DNA from: Flavobacterium araucananum
GTDB taxonomy: Bacteria; Bacteroidota; Bacteroidia; Flavobacteriales; Flavobacteriaceae
Assembly (NCBI RefSeq): GCF_002222055.1
Contig: NZ_MUGS01000003.1
Location: 1 to 64,000 of the forward strand
Length of the DNA stretch: 64,000 nt
Direction of reading: 5' to 3'
In this document: one piece after another, positions 27,640 through 35,455 of the stretch
Position numbering within the stretch: position 1 is the first letter of the stretch
How the letters are laid out: every line of letters starts with the position of its first letter
Notes under the pieces: model-generated
What the model was told of the DNA's origin: nothing
Seen by the model: only the letters and a program-made list of their open reading frames with translations
Database searches by the model: none
Translations under genes and position numbers: made by a program

Positions 27640-27767
27640 TTAGTTAGATTGTTAGACTTCTTAGACTTCTTAGAGCGTTAGATTATTAATCAAACCTTTA
27701 TCGAGTTCAAAAAAGTCTGACAGCCAAAAATCTAAGAAGTCTAAAATCTAATATCTAAGAAGTCTAA
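27640..27767. repeat. Repeated TTAGACTTC / GAAGTCTAA blocks
   Basis: The left part carries GTTAGACTTCTTAGACTTC, the right part two copies of ATCTAAGAAGTCTAA. The two parts are inverted relative to one another and could fold into a long hairpin between purN and rnhA. It is a simple, probably slippage-prone repeat. Confidence 0.65.
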
Positions 27768-27773
27768 AAAAAA

Positions 27774-28250
27774 ATGAATCACGAAGTACATATATATACT
27801 GATGGGGCTGCAAAAGGAAACCCCGGAAACGGAGGCTATGGCGTAGTAATGGAATTGGTTGGAACACCACATAAAAAAGAATTTTATGAAGGTTTTCGAT
27901 TAACGACTAATAATAGAATGGAGCTTTTGGCGGTAATTGTAGGTCTTGAAAAACTAAAAAACCCAAACATGAAGGTTTTAGTCGTTTCAGACTCTAAGTA
28001 CGTTATTGATTCTGTTGTAAAAAAATGGGTTTTTGGCTGGGAGAAAAAAAACTATACCGGTAAAAAAAATCCTGATTTGTGGAAACGTTTTTTAATTATT
28101 TATCGCAAACATCAAGTCGATTTTAAATGGATTAAAGGACACAATAATCACCCTCAAAATGAGCGTTGCGACGAACTGGCTGTTATGGCATCTTTGCAAA
28201 AAAATCTTTCTGTAGATGTTTATTACGAAACTATAGGATCAAAATCATAA
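27774..28250 (+). CDS. rnhA: Ribonuclease HI
   Basis: The 158-residue enzyme degrades RNA in RNA-DNA hybrids. All four DEDD acidic residues are visible: Asp in IYTDGAAKGNPGNGGYG, Glu in NRMELLAVI, Asp in VVSDSKYVID and Asp in NERCDELAV. Length is typical of the bacterial enzyme. The start at 27774 follows an A-run and gives the usual N-terminus. Confidence 0.96.
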   Translation: MNHEVHIYTDGAAKGNPGNGGYGVVMELVGTPHKKEFYEGFRLTTNNRMELLAVIVGLEKLKNPNMKVLVVSDSKYVIDSVVKKWVFGWEKKNYTGKKNPDLWKRFLIIYRKHQVDFKWIKGHNNHPQNERCDELAVMASLQKNLSVDVYYETIGSKS

Positions 28251-28251
28251 A

Positions 28252-28286
28252 AAAACGCGTCAGAAACAATTGCTCCTGACGCGTTA
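28252..28286 (-). terminator. Terminator between rnhA and the DUF6249 gene
   Basis: A perfect 10-bp stem AACGCGTCAG / CTGACGCGTT lies between the convergent stops. The T-run is on the minus strand, so it mainly serves the DUF6249 gene, but the A-run just after rnhA means it could also slow plus-strand transcription. Confidence 0.8.
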
Positions 28287-28317
28287 TAACCGTTATTGCG
28301 GTACTAACTTAAACGAT

Positions 28318-28665
28318 TTACTCCTTGTCTAAGTCTTTGGCTTTGCTGAATCCTGCAAGTAAACCAACTCCTGCCATAATAAAAATAATGGATGGGTATA
28401 CTGCTGAATCTGCCAGTGAAGTATAAGTTGTAATAAGCAAGGCAACAAAAATTCCAACTCCGCTACCTATTAATACAAAGGCAAGATTTAAAACAAAAAT
28501 TTTCCAGGCAGGGACACCTTTGCCATTTCCTTTTAAAAAGATACTGGCATCGACGCCTTTCTCTATAAGTGCTAAACGCTCTCTGTTTCTTGTTGAGTAA
28601 ATAAGATAAACAATCCCGAAGATCATTAAGAAAAGACTAATTGGTATTAAAATTTCTGATTCCAT
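28318..28665 (-). CDS. DUF6249 membrane protein
   Basis: The 115-residue product has an N-terminal helix (ILIPISLFLMIFGIVYLIY), a conserved RNRERLALIEKGVDASIF motif, and two further hydrophobic segments (about 55-77 and 89-107), matching the DUF6249 pattern. The RxRLALIEKG box is the family hallmark. It is divergently transcribed from an ECF sigma-factor gene, and both genes carry the same promoter elements, so it is likely a direct target of that sigma factor. Function unknown. Confidence 0.85.
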   Translation of the reverse strand: MESEILIPISLFLMIFGIVYLIYSTRNRERLALIEKGVDASIFLKGNGKGVPAWKIFVLNLAFVLIGSGVGIFVALLITTYTSLADSAVYPSIIFIMAGVGLLAGFSKAKDLDKE

Positions 28666-28701
28666 AATTTTTATGTTTTTATAATTGATTGATACCCATA
28701 T

Positions 28702-28727
28702 GACGACATCTTTTAAATTCAGGTTAC
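28702..28727 (-). promoter_or_regulatory. ECF-type promoter of the DUF6249 gene
   Basis: On the minus strand GTAACCT (28727-28721) is followed after 12 bases by TGTCGTC (28708-28702), 37 bp before the start codon. The same two elements with the same spacing occur in front of the sigma-factor gene. Confidence 0.7.
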
Positions 28728-28932
28728 AGTTTTTTTTAAATAAATTCTAACTTTTAAATCCCAAATCCCAAAACTAGCTGATTATGAGTTAATTTTGAAT
28801 CAATAAATTATTTTACAAAGCACTAAATCTTTATCAAAGATCACACTCAATCACTATCTTCAAAATTGGAATTTTAAATATTATAGTTAGAATATGGGAT
28901 TTGAAAAATTTAAAATTTATTTCTCCTTTCTT

Positions 28933-28958
28933 GTAACCTAAATAAACGAACTGTCGTC
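28933..28958 (+). promoter_or_regulatory. ECF-type promoter of the sigma-factor gene
   Basis: GTAACCT (28933-28939), 12 bases, then TGTCGTC (28952-28958). The start codon at 28968 is only 9 bases further on, so the message would be nearly leaderless. GTAAC-type -35 and CGTC-type -10 elements are typical of ECF sigma factors. Confidence 0.7.
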
Positions 28959-28967
28959 TTATGTAAT

Positions 28968-29555
28968 ATGAGTACTTTAAATGATCAACATTATATAGAT
29001 AAAATTATACAGGGTGAAACCAATGCTTTTGCCGTGTTGGTTGATCGTTATAAAAATATGATTTTTACATTGGCACTTAAAATGATCAAAAACAGGGAAG
29101 AAGCTGAAGAGGTTGCACAAGACACTTTTATCAAGGCTTATAATTCTTTAAACAAATTTAAAGGTGATTCTAAATTTTCGACCTGGATTTATAAAGTAGC
29201 CTATAATACGTGTCTGGATCGTTTAAAGAAAAACAAAAAAGAAGATAACAATATATCTATAGATGAATTTTCGGCACATTTGATCAAAACGATGGATAAT
29301 GCCTTAAGTGCTCTTGAAGATAAAGAGCGAAGGCAAACCATTCAGAATTGTTTGAATTTATTACCGAGTGAAGAGAATTTCCTGCTAACTTTATTTTATT
29401 TTGAAGATCAGAGTTTAGAGGAAATAGGAAAAATCATGAGCATTAATGCTAATAATGTAAAAGTAAAATTATTTAGAAGCCGACAAAAATTAGCCGTAAT
29501 TTTGAAAAAGCAATTAGAACCAGAAATAATAGAGTGTTATGAAAGAGAGCGATAA
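28968..29555 (+). CDS. ECF-type RNA polymerase sigma factor
   Basis: The 195-residue protein has sigma region 2 (about 22-90: FAVLVDRYKNMIFTLALKMIKNREEAEEVAQDTFIKAY, then KFSTWIYKVAYNTCLDRLK) and region 4 (about 130-185: LPSEENFLLTLFYFEDQSLEEIG, NANNVKVKLFRSRQKL). Regions 1 and 3 are absent, as in the ECF group. The next gene overlaps it by 17 bp and encodes a small two-TM protein, a probable anti-sigma factor. Its own promoter matches that of the divergent DUF6249 gene, indicating autoregulation. Confidence 0.95.
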   Translation: MSTLNDQHYIDKIIQGETNAFAVLVDRYKNMIFTLALKMIKNREEAEEVAQDTFIKAYNSLNKFKGDSKFSTWIYKVAYNTCLDRLKKNKKEDNNISIDEFSAHLIKTMDNALSALEDKERRQTIQNCLNLLPSEENFLLTLFYFEDQSLEEIGKIMSINANNVKVKLFRSRQKLAVILKKQLEPEIIECYERER

Positions 29556-29934
29556 AAATATAGAAAACCTTATTGACAAAATGATGCGCGAAAACACTTT
29601 AGAATCGCCATCTATAGATTTTACATCAAAAATAATGTCTCAGGTTATAGTGGCCGAAAAAAGCAAAATCATAACTTACAAACCTTTGATTTCTAAAACA
29701 ATCTGGGCATTTATTGGCATTTGCTTACTTGCTTTGATCGCGTATTCTTTTTATTCTAACAACGATACTTCTAATTTTAAAGTAGCCCAATTATATTCAG
29801 ATAAAGTTTCCGGTCTGTTTTCAGGAATTCACTTTTCTAAAAATGTACTGTATGCGCTCTTGATCGTGCCGGTTATGGTTTTAGTGCAGATTGGAGTTTT
29901 GAAAAATTATTTTGATAAGAAATATGAGTTGTAG
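29539..29934 (+). CDS. Probable membrane anti-sigma factor
   Basis: The 131-residue product starts inside the sigma-factor gene (17-bp overlap), the usual sign of translational coupling. It has a soluble N-terminal part of about 50 residues (with IENLIDKMMRENTLESPS) that could bind the sigma factor, then two hydrophobic segments, at about residues 53-71 and 101-119. No zinc-binding anti-sigma motif is visible. The assignment is based on position and topology, not on sequence similarity. Confidence 0.65.
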   Translation: MKESDKNIENLIDKMMRENTLESPSIDFTSKIMSQVIVAEKSKIITYKPLISKTIWAFIGICLLALIAYSFYSNNDTSNFKVAQLYSDKVSGLFSGIHFSKNVLYALLIVPVMVLVQIGVLKNYFDKKYEL

Positions 29935-29950
29935 AATTTATTAAAAACAA

Positions 29951-30167
29951 CCCGTTGGGTGTAATTACTTCGTCTGTTCGCTTCGCTTGGGTCAAAAAAT
30001 ATATATTTAACACATAGAAACATAGATTTTTTTAGCTAAAAGGAATGCCAAAAGAAATACATTTCTTTCACATAGCCAGGCTATGTGCATTTTAAACAAG
30101 TGAAACGTCGTTTTTAAAGATCCAAAAGCTATGTTTCTATGTGTTAAAATTAATTACACCCAACGGG
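29951..30167. mobile_element. MITE-like insertion, 217 bp
   Basis: The ends are perfect 17-bp inverted repeats, CCCGTTGGGTGTAATTA at 29951 and its complement ending at 30167. They are flanked by a perfect 10-bp direct repeat TTAAAAACAA (29941-29950 and 30168-30177), as left by transposition. There is no gene inside. The interior includes a copy of the AACACATAG repeat family (30009-30145). Confidence 0.75.
30009..30145. repeat. AACACATAG-family repeat, copy 1
   Basis: Outer arms AACACATAGAAACATAG and CTATGTTTCTATGTGTT are complementary; a central dyad CACATAGC-cag-GCTATGTG sits at 30070-30088. It is nested in the MITE-like element. Further copies are at 54454, 57757, 58920, 59141, 59359 and 59581. 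Confidence 0.85.
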
Positions 30168-30188
30168 TTAAAAACAATATGTTTGAAT

Positions 30189-30356
30189 ATGCCGAAGAAG
30201 GAAAAAAAAATATACAATAAATTATCTAAGCAAGATTTCCTAAAATGGATAGAAATTGCTGAAAAATCACCAACAATGTCTTTAGAAAAGTTTAATGAAA
30301 AATGGGAAGAGAAAAAGCTAGAGATTTACAAAAGTATTGATCCAGGATTTATTTAA
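30189..30356 (+). CDS. Small charged hypothetical protein
   Basis: From the ATG at 30189 the product is 55 residues: a lysine-rich start (MPKKEKKIYNKLSKQDFLKW), a short acidic middle and EKFNEKWEEKKLEIYKSIDP. The longer frame from 30141 would begin inside the inverted end of the MITE-like insertion and is rejected. The insertion lies 21 bp upstream and has probably separated this gene from its original promoter or from a longer coding region. No family is recognised. Confidence 0.45.
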   Translation: MPKKEKKIYNKLSKQDFLKWIEIAEKSPTMSLEKFNEKWEEKKLEIYKSIDPGFI

Positions 30357-30527
30357 ACAAATCTAACTAAAATCCTCAGCACTTTTTTCAAAAAAAACTC
30401 TTGTTATTTAAATCGGAAAAACATATTTTAAGCACTCACAACAATCAAATACAAATCATTCATTTACAATAGTTTTAACCCCGAAATCGATATTCTTTTT
30501 TTATGAAAATTTTGAGAACCTAAACCG

Positions 30528-30558
30528 TTGCAATATTGTAACTTATGAAGTATCTTTG
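30528..30558 (+). promoter_or_regulatory. Promoter of the PfkB-kinase gene
   Basis: TTG at 30528-30530, 20 bases, then TATCTTTG at 30551-30558, an exact TAnnTTTG -7 element, 23 bp before the start codon. Confidence 0.7.
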
Positions 30559-30581
30559 CACCCTAATTCGAAATTCATAAA

Positions 30582-31505
30582 ATGAATAAATTATTGATTG
30601 TTGGAACGGTTGCTTTCGATGCTATCGAAACTCCTTTCGGAAAAACAGATAAAATATTAGGTGGTGCTGCAACATACATTGGTTTATCAGCGTCATTTTT
30701 TAACTTACAATCGGCCATTGTTTCTGTAGTTGGCGACGATTTTCCTCAAGAACATTTAGATCTTTTAACTTCAAAAAATATTGATATTTCTGGTATCGAA
30801 ATTGTAAAAGGCGGAAAAACCTTTTTTTGGAGCGGTTTATACCACAACGATCTAAACTCCAGAGACACATTAGTAACTGAGTTGAATGTTTTGGCTGATT
30901 TTCAACCAAAAGTTCCTCAAAACTATAAAGATGCTGATGTTGTAATGTTAGGAAACTTACATCCTTTAGTACAAAGCAGTGTTTTAGATCAAATGGAGAA
31001 AAAACCAAAATTAGTAGTTTTAGATACTATGAACTTTTGGATGGACTGCGCTTTACCGGAATTACTTGACGTAATTAAACGTGTAGACGTGATCACAATC
31101 AATGATGAAGAAGCAAGACAGCTTTCGGGAGAATATTCATTAGTAAAAGCGGCTAACAAAATCCAGGAATTGGGACCAAAATATGTGGTAATCAAAAAAG
31201 GAGAACACGGAGCACTTTTATTCCATAACAGAGAAGTATTCTTTGCACCGGCATTACCACTAGAAGATGTTTATGACCCTACAGGAGCAGGAGACACTTT
31301 TGCAGGTGGTTTTTCGGGATTTATTGCACAGAGCGAAAACATTTCGTTTGGCAATATGAAAAATGCAATTATTTACGGATCTAATTTAGCTTCATTTTGT
31401 GTAGAGAAATTTGGAACCGAAAGGATGGAAACCTTAAGCAAAGCAGAAGTAGCGATTCGATTACAACAGTTTAAATCGTTAACTCAGTTTGACATAGAAA
31501 TATAA
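30582..31505 (+). CDS. PfkB-family sugar or nucleoside kinase
   Basis: The 307-residue cytosolic protein is a ribokinase-fold kinase: N-terminal VGTVAFDAIETPFG and GGAATYIGLSASFF segments, and the C-terminal anion-hole signature DPTGAGDTFAGGFSGF with catalytic Asp. Substrate cannot be read from sequence; adenosine- or ribose-like compounds are usual for this group. It is followed by a terminator and then by the purF-like gene, so a link to purine metabolism is possible but not shown. Confidence 0.88.
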   Translation: MNKLLIVGTVAFDAIETPFGKTDKILGGAATYIGLSASFFNLQSAIVSVVGDDFPQEHLDLLTSKNIDISGIEIVKGGKTFFWSGLYHNDLNSRDTLVTELNVLADFQPKVPQNYKDADVVMLGNLHPLVQSSVLDQMEKKPKLVVLDTMNFWMDCALPELLDVIKRVDVITINDEEARQLSGEYSLVKAANKIQELGPKYVVIKKGEHGALLFHNREVFFAPALPLEDVYDPTGAGDTFAGGFSGFIAQSENISFGNMKNAIIYGSNLASFCVEKFGTERMETLSKAEVAIRLQQFKSLTQFDIEI

Positions 31506-31506
31506 T

Positions 31507-31538
31507 GCCCCGAAGCCTCGATAAAACGGGGCTTTTTT
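31507..31538 (+). terminator. Terminator after the PfkB-kinase gene
   Basis: GCCCCG / CGGGGC stem with a 14-base loop followed by six Ts, starting just after the stop codon. It rules out the long N-terminal extension of the next gene. Confidence 0.8.
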
Positions 31539-31588
31539 ATTACGTCTTTACGCACAACTTACAACAACAACACAAAATACAAAACACA

Positions 31589-33487
31589 ATGAGCGACGCT
31601 TTAAAACACGAATGTGGTATAGCCTTAGTTAGACTTCTTAAACCGCTTGAATATTACAAAGAAAAATACGGAACTGCTTTTTACGGGATACAAAAAATGT
31701 ATCTAATGATGGAGAAGCAGCACAACCGCGGACAGGACGGAGCCGGTTTTGCAAGCATCAAATTAGATGTTGAACCAGGCGAACGTTATATCAGCAGAGT
31801 TCGTTCGAACCACGCACAACCTATACAAGATGTTTTTAAACAAATCAACGAGCGTATCAACGAAGAGATGACCTCTCATCCTGAATATGCAAATGATGTT
31901 ACCAAACAAAAAGCAAACATACCTTATATAGGAGAGTTATTTTTGGGACATGTTCGTTACGGGACTTTCGGAAAAAACAGTATCGAAAGTGTACACCCTT
32001 TTTTACGTCAAAGCAACTGGATGCACCGTAATCTAATTTTGGCAGGAAACTTTAACATGACAAATGTTAAAGAGCTTTTCGAAAATTTAGTAGAGCTTGG
32101 ACAACATCCTAAAGAAATGGCCGACACTGTGACGGTTATGGAAAAAATAGGTCATTTTCTGGACAAAGAAGTAATGGCATTGTATCAGGACTGCAAAGAA
32201 GAAGGCTATTCTAAAAGAGAAGCTTCGCCGGTAATTGCAGACCGATTGGATATCGCAAAAATATTAACCCGTTCTGCCAAAAATCTTGATGGAGGGTATG
32301 CTATGGCAGGATTGTTAGGTCATGGTGATGCTTTTGTCTTTAGAGATCCTGCAGGAATTCGTCCGGCATATTTTTATCAGGATGACGAAGTTGTCGTTGT
32401 AGCTTCAGAAAGACCCGTTATTCAAACTGTGTTTAATGTACCTTTTGAAAGTGTTCAGGAAATTGAACCAGGAAACGCATTAATCATCAAAAAAAGCGGA
32501 AAGGTTACAATGGAGCAAATCCTGGAACCAACTGTTAAGAAAGCCTGTTCGTTTGAAAGAATCTATTTTTCAAGAGGGAGCGATGCCGAAATATATCAGG
32601 AACGTAAAAATTTAGGAAAATTAATTTTACCTGCGGTTCTTGAATCTATTGACAGCGATACAGACAATACTGTTTTTTCTTATATCCCGAATACGGCAGA
32701 AACATCCTTTTACGGTTTAGTCGAAGCTGCTCAGGATTTCCTGAACCAAAGAAAAAACAATTATATTTTGGCCAACAGAAATACTCTTAATGCCGAAACG
32801 CTGCAAGAATTGTTATCTGTAAAAATACGTACCGAGAAAGTCGCTATTAAAGATGCTAAACTTAGAACCTTTATTACTGAGGATAGTAGCCGTGACGATC
32901 TGGTTGCTCACGTTTATGATGTAACTTACGGGGTAATTAAACCAACAGATAATCTGGTTATTATAGACGATAGTATTGTTCGTGGTACAACGCTTAAAAT
33001 GAGCATTATTAAAATGATGGATCGTTTAAAACCTAAACGTATCGTAATCGTTTCATCGGCACCACAGATTCGTTATCCTGATTGTTACGGAATCGATATG
33101 GCAAAGCTTGAAGGTCTTGTGGCCTTTAGAGCAGCTTTGGCTTTATTAAAAGAAAGAAACTTATATCATATCGTAGATGAAGTTTATGCAAAATGTAAAG
33201 CACAGGAAAACTACGTAGACAGCGATGTGGTAAATTATGTTACTGCCATTTACGATCCGTTTACTCCTGAAGAAGTATCTGCGAAAATTGCCGAAATGTT
33301 GAGCTCTCCGGAAATAAATGCCGAAGTAAAAATTATTTTCCAAAAAGTAGAAGATTTGCATATTGCCTGTCCGAAAAATCTTGGTGATTGGTACTTTACC
33401 GGAGACTACCCTACACCGGGTGGAAACCGTGTTGTAAACAGGGCTTTCATGAATTTTTATGAAGGAAAAGATGCAAGAGCATATTAA
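31589..33487 (+). CDS. purF: Amidophosphoribosyltransferase, long Bacteroidota form
   Basis: The enzyme makes 5-phosphoribosylamine from PRPP and glutamine, the first step of purine synthesis. The start at MSDALKHECGIALVRL is chosen because the frame upstream (from 31505) runs through a terminator. The Ntn-type nucleophile is Cys9 after a short propeptide, HNRGQDGAGFASI and GHVRYGTFG form the glutaminase site, and VIIDDSIVRGTTLKMSI is the PRPP-binding loop. At 632 residues it exceeds the usual ~480-500, with an insert before the phosphoribosyl domain and an extended C-terminus, a form I associate with Flavobacteria. A second, standard purF may exist elsewhere. Confidence 0.88.
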   Translation: MSDALKHECGIALVRLLKPLEYYKEKYGTAFYGIQKMYLMMEKQHNRGQDGAGFASIKLDVEPGERYISRVRSNHAQPIQDVFKQINERINEEMTSHPEYANDVTKQKANIPYIGELFLGHVRYGTFGKNSIESVHPFLRQSNWMHRNLILAGNFNMTNVKELFENLVELGQHPKEMADTVTVMEKIGHFLDKEVMALYQDCKEEGYSKREASPVIADRLDIAKILTRSAKNLDGGYAMAGLLGHGDAFVFRDPAGIRPAYFYQDDEVVVVASERPVIQTVFNVPFESVQEIEPGNALIIKKSGKVTMEQILEPTVKKACSFERIYFSRGSDAEIYQERKNLGKLILPAVLESIDSDTDNTVFSYIPNTAETSFYGLVEAAQDFLNQRKNNYILANRNTLNAETLQELLSVKIRTEKVAIKDAKLRTFITEDSSRDDLVAHVYDVTYGVIKPTDNLVIIDDSIVRGTTLKMSIIKMMDRLKPKRIVIVSSAPQIRYPDCYGIDMAKLEGLVAFRAALALLKERNLYHIVDEVYAKCKAQENYVDSDVVNYVTAIYDPFTPEEVSAKIAEMLSSPEINAEVKIIFQKVEDLHIACPKNLGDWYFTGDYPTPGGNRVVNRAFMNFYEGKDARAY

Positions 33488-33551
33488 TAAAATACTAACA
33501 AAAGGTTAATTTGTGCATTTCATCGGTTTTTTTTGCCGTTCATCCTATATG

Positions 33552-33583
33552 TTTGGTAAAAATGAAAAGCTACAATACTTTTG
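33552..33583 (+). promoter_or_regulatory. Promoter of small RNA copy 1
   Basis: TTTG at 33552-33555, 20 bases, then TACTTTTG at 33576-33583: full match to the Bacteroidota promoter consensus. It ends 5 bases before the conserved 70-nt block. Confidence 0.7.
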
Positions 33584-33588
33584 AAATA

Positions 33589-33659
33589 CCATAACATTAG
33601 TAGGTTAAGTTTATGGTAGATTTGGGGCAAAAAGGGTGGAAGCAATTCCACCTTTTTTA
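33589..33659 (+). ncRNA. Candidate small RNA, copy 1
   Basis: A block starting CCATAACATTAG contains a 5' hairpin (CCATAAC / GTTTATGG), an invariant linker TAGATTTGGGGCAAAAA and a GGTGGAA / TTCCACC stem followed by six Ts. A consensus promoter ends 5 bases before it. Copy 2, 185 bp downstream, is identical for the first 45 bases and differs at three of about 70. No reading frame is conserved. The unit thus looks like a complete short gene of about 70 nt. The Rfam motif Flavo-1 is one candidate to test. Confidence 0.65.
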
Positions 33660-33760
33660 TTGGAATAAATTCAACTATTTCTAAAGTAGGATTTTACATT
33701 CACTTAATCGGATATATTTGCTTTTCGTCTAGAAAGTTTTTTTCATAGAAATAGCTATCA

Positions 33761-33768
33761 TACATTTA
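33761..33768 (+). promoter_or_regulatory. -7 element of small RNA copy 2
   Basis: TACATTTA, one base off TAnnTTTG, ends 5 bases before the block, exactly as in copy 1. The -33 position has TTTT. Confidence 0.5.
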
Positions 33769-33773
33769 CTAAA

Positions 33774-33843
33774 CCATAACATTAGTAGGTTAAGTTTATG
33801 GTAGATTTGGGGCAAAAAAGGTGGAAGAAATTCCGCCTTTTTT
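33774..33843 (+). ncRNA. Candidate small RNA, copy 2
   Basis: Same organisation as copy 1. One of the three differences changes the terminator stem from a T-A to a T-G pair, so pairing is kept. The sequence between copies (33660-33773) is not conserved, so only the transcript region has been held constant. Confidence 0.65.
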
Positions 33844-33858
33844 ATTTTTATTTTTTTT

Positions 33859-33920
33859 AGAGAAAAGAAGAAAGAGAAAAGAAGAAAGAGAATAGAAGAA
33901 AGAGAATAGAAGAAAGAATA
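33859..33920. repeat. Purine-rich 14-bp tandem repeat
   Basis: About four units of GAAAAGAAGAAAGA / GAATAGAAGAAAGA. It is followed by AAAGATTATAGAG, whose complement recurs twice at 34003-34035 after the sod terminator. Confidence 0.75.
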
Positions 33921-33962
33921 AAGATTATAGAGTACAGACGAGAAATGAAAAATACAGAAACA

Positions 33963-34002
33963 AAAAAAAAGACGAATAACCGTTAGGCCATTCGTCTTTT
34001 TT
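33963..34002 (-). terminator. sod terminator
   Basis: GACGAAT / ATTCGTC stem with a 12-base loop and T-run on the minus strand, 41 bp past the sod stop. Confidence 0.85.
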
Positions 34003-34042
34003 CTATAATCTTTATTCTATAATCTTTACTCTATTATCTAGA

Positions 34043-34654
34043 CTATTTATCTAAAGCAAATCTTCTTGCAACTTCAGTCCAGTTAATTACACTAAAGAAA
34101 GCTTCAATATAATCAGGTCTTCTGTTTTGGTAGTTTAAGTAGTAAGCATGTTCCCAAACATCCATTCCTAAAATTGGAGTTCCACCGTTACCAGCAACTT
34201 CCGGCATTAATGGGTTGTCTTGATTTGGAGTACCTACAACTTCTAATTTACCTCCTTTTTGTACAGTCAACCAAGCCCATCCTGAACCAAATTGTGTTGC
34301 ACCAGCTTTAGCAAATTTTGCTTTAAACTCATCAAAAGTTCCAAAAGAAGCCTCGATTGCAGCTAACAAATCACCTGTTGGCAATCCACCACCGTTTGGA
34401 GACATTACAGTCCAGAATAAATTGTGGTTGTAAAAACCTCCACCATTGTTACGAACTGCAGCATTTGATTTATCTAAATTGATTAAGATATTTTCGATTG
34501 TCTTACCTTCTAAATCTGTTCCTGCAATTGCAGCATTTAGATTTGTAGTGTAAGCATTGTGGTGTTTTGTATAATGGATTTCCATTGTACGAGCATCAAT
34601 ATGTGGTTCTAGTGCATCATATGCATAAGATAATTGTGGTAATTCAAAAGCCAT
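34043..34654 (-). CDS. sodA: Superoxide dismutase (Fe/Mn)
   Basis: The 203-residue cytosolic enzyme converts superoxide to oxygen and peroxide. Metal ligands are visible: His in [11 protein letters not shown] (about residue 27), His in YNHNLFW (about 77), and Asp and His in [12 protein letters not shown]. Whether iron or manganese is used cannot be read with certainty. Single-gene unit with its own terminator. Confidence 0.95.
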   Translation of the reverse strand: MAFELPQLSYAYDALEPHIDARTMEIHYTKHHNAYTTNLNAAIAGTDLEGKTIENILINLDKSNAAVRNNGGGFYNHNLFWTVMSPNGGGLPTGDLLAAIEASFGTFDEFKAKFAKAGATQFGSGWAWLTVQKGGKLEVVGTPNQDNPLMPEVAGNGGTPILGMDVWEHAYYLNYQNRRPDYIEAFFSVINWTEVARRFALDK

Positions 34655-34792
34655 GATATTATGATTTTATGATTTATAATAATTTATACCAAATTTAGAC
34701 ATTTAACTTTGGAATAGAAAATACTATTTCGTTATAATTAAATTAAATTCTTTTATAACTTGACTTTTTTATAGTTAAATATCTGTAATTCT

Positions 34793-35419
34793 TTACTTTC
34801 CGTTAAAAGTTGTCATGGTATTTTCTAAACCGGCAGTTCCAAATGATTTAATAATTTCTGAAGCCACTTCTAAACGCTCGGGTAATTTTGCTTTTTCTTC
34901 TTCGTCCCAATCTCCTAAAACGTAATCTATTTGTTGTCCTTTTTTGAACTGATCGCTAATGCCAAATCTAAAACGAGTGTATTGTTGTGTGTTTAAAACA
35001 AGATTGATATTCTTTAATCCGTTATGACCACCGTCACTACCTTTTGGCTTGATACGGATGGTTCCAAAAGACAGGTTTAAATCATCTGTAATAACCAAAA
35101 TATTCTCTAACGGAATATTTTCTTTGTCCATCCAGTATTTTACCGCTTTACCACTTAAATTCATGTAAGTGTTTGGTTTAAGCAAGAAAAAGGTTCTCCC
35201 TTTAAATTTGTATTCTGCCAAAGCACCTAGTTTTGCGGTTTCGAAAGAAAGACTTTCTTTCCGGGCTAAAAAGTCCAGGACTTTAAATCCTATGTTGTGT
35301 CTTGTATTTACGTATTCGGCACCAATATTACCTAAGCCTACGATTAAATATTTCTTCATATTATCTATGTTCTCTTCTTTTTGTGTTGATGAAAACAGTT
35401 TTGTTATCCATTTTATCAT
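34793..35419 (-). CDS. pth: Peptidyl-tRNA hydrolase
   Basis: Pth releases peptides from peptidyl-tRNA that has dropped off the ribosome. The core begins KKYLIVGLGNIGAEYVNTRHNIGF with the catalytic Asn and His, and continues KPNTYMNLSG, VITDDLNLSFG and KGSDGGHNGLKNI. The start at 35419 (MIKWITKLFSSTQKEE) gives 208 residues with a 20-residue N-terminal extension; the core itself begins at an internal methionine. The start at 35455 seems too far upstream. It is 139 bp upstream of sod on the same strand but is likely separate. Confidence 0.92.
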   Translation of the reverse strand: MIKWITKLFSSTQKEENIDNMKKYLIVGLGNIGAEYVNTRHNIGFKVLDFLARKESLSFETAKLGALAEYKFKGRTFFLLKPNTYMNLSGKAVKYWMDKENIPLENILVITDDLNLSFGTIRIKPKGSDGGHNGLKNINLVLNTQQYTRFRFGISDQFKKGQQIDYVLGDWDEEEKAKLPERLEVASEIIKSFGTAGLENTMTTFNGK

Positions 35420-35455
35420 GTTTGCAAAAGTATGATTAATTAGATAATGTGGCAA

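Noticed and set aside
31505..31588. N-terminal extension of the purF-like gene from the ATG at 31505
   Set aside because: The stretch encodes the kinase-gene terminator and has no resemblance to PurF; the enzyme's nucleophile cysteine needs a start near 31589.
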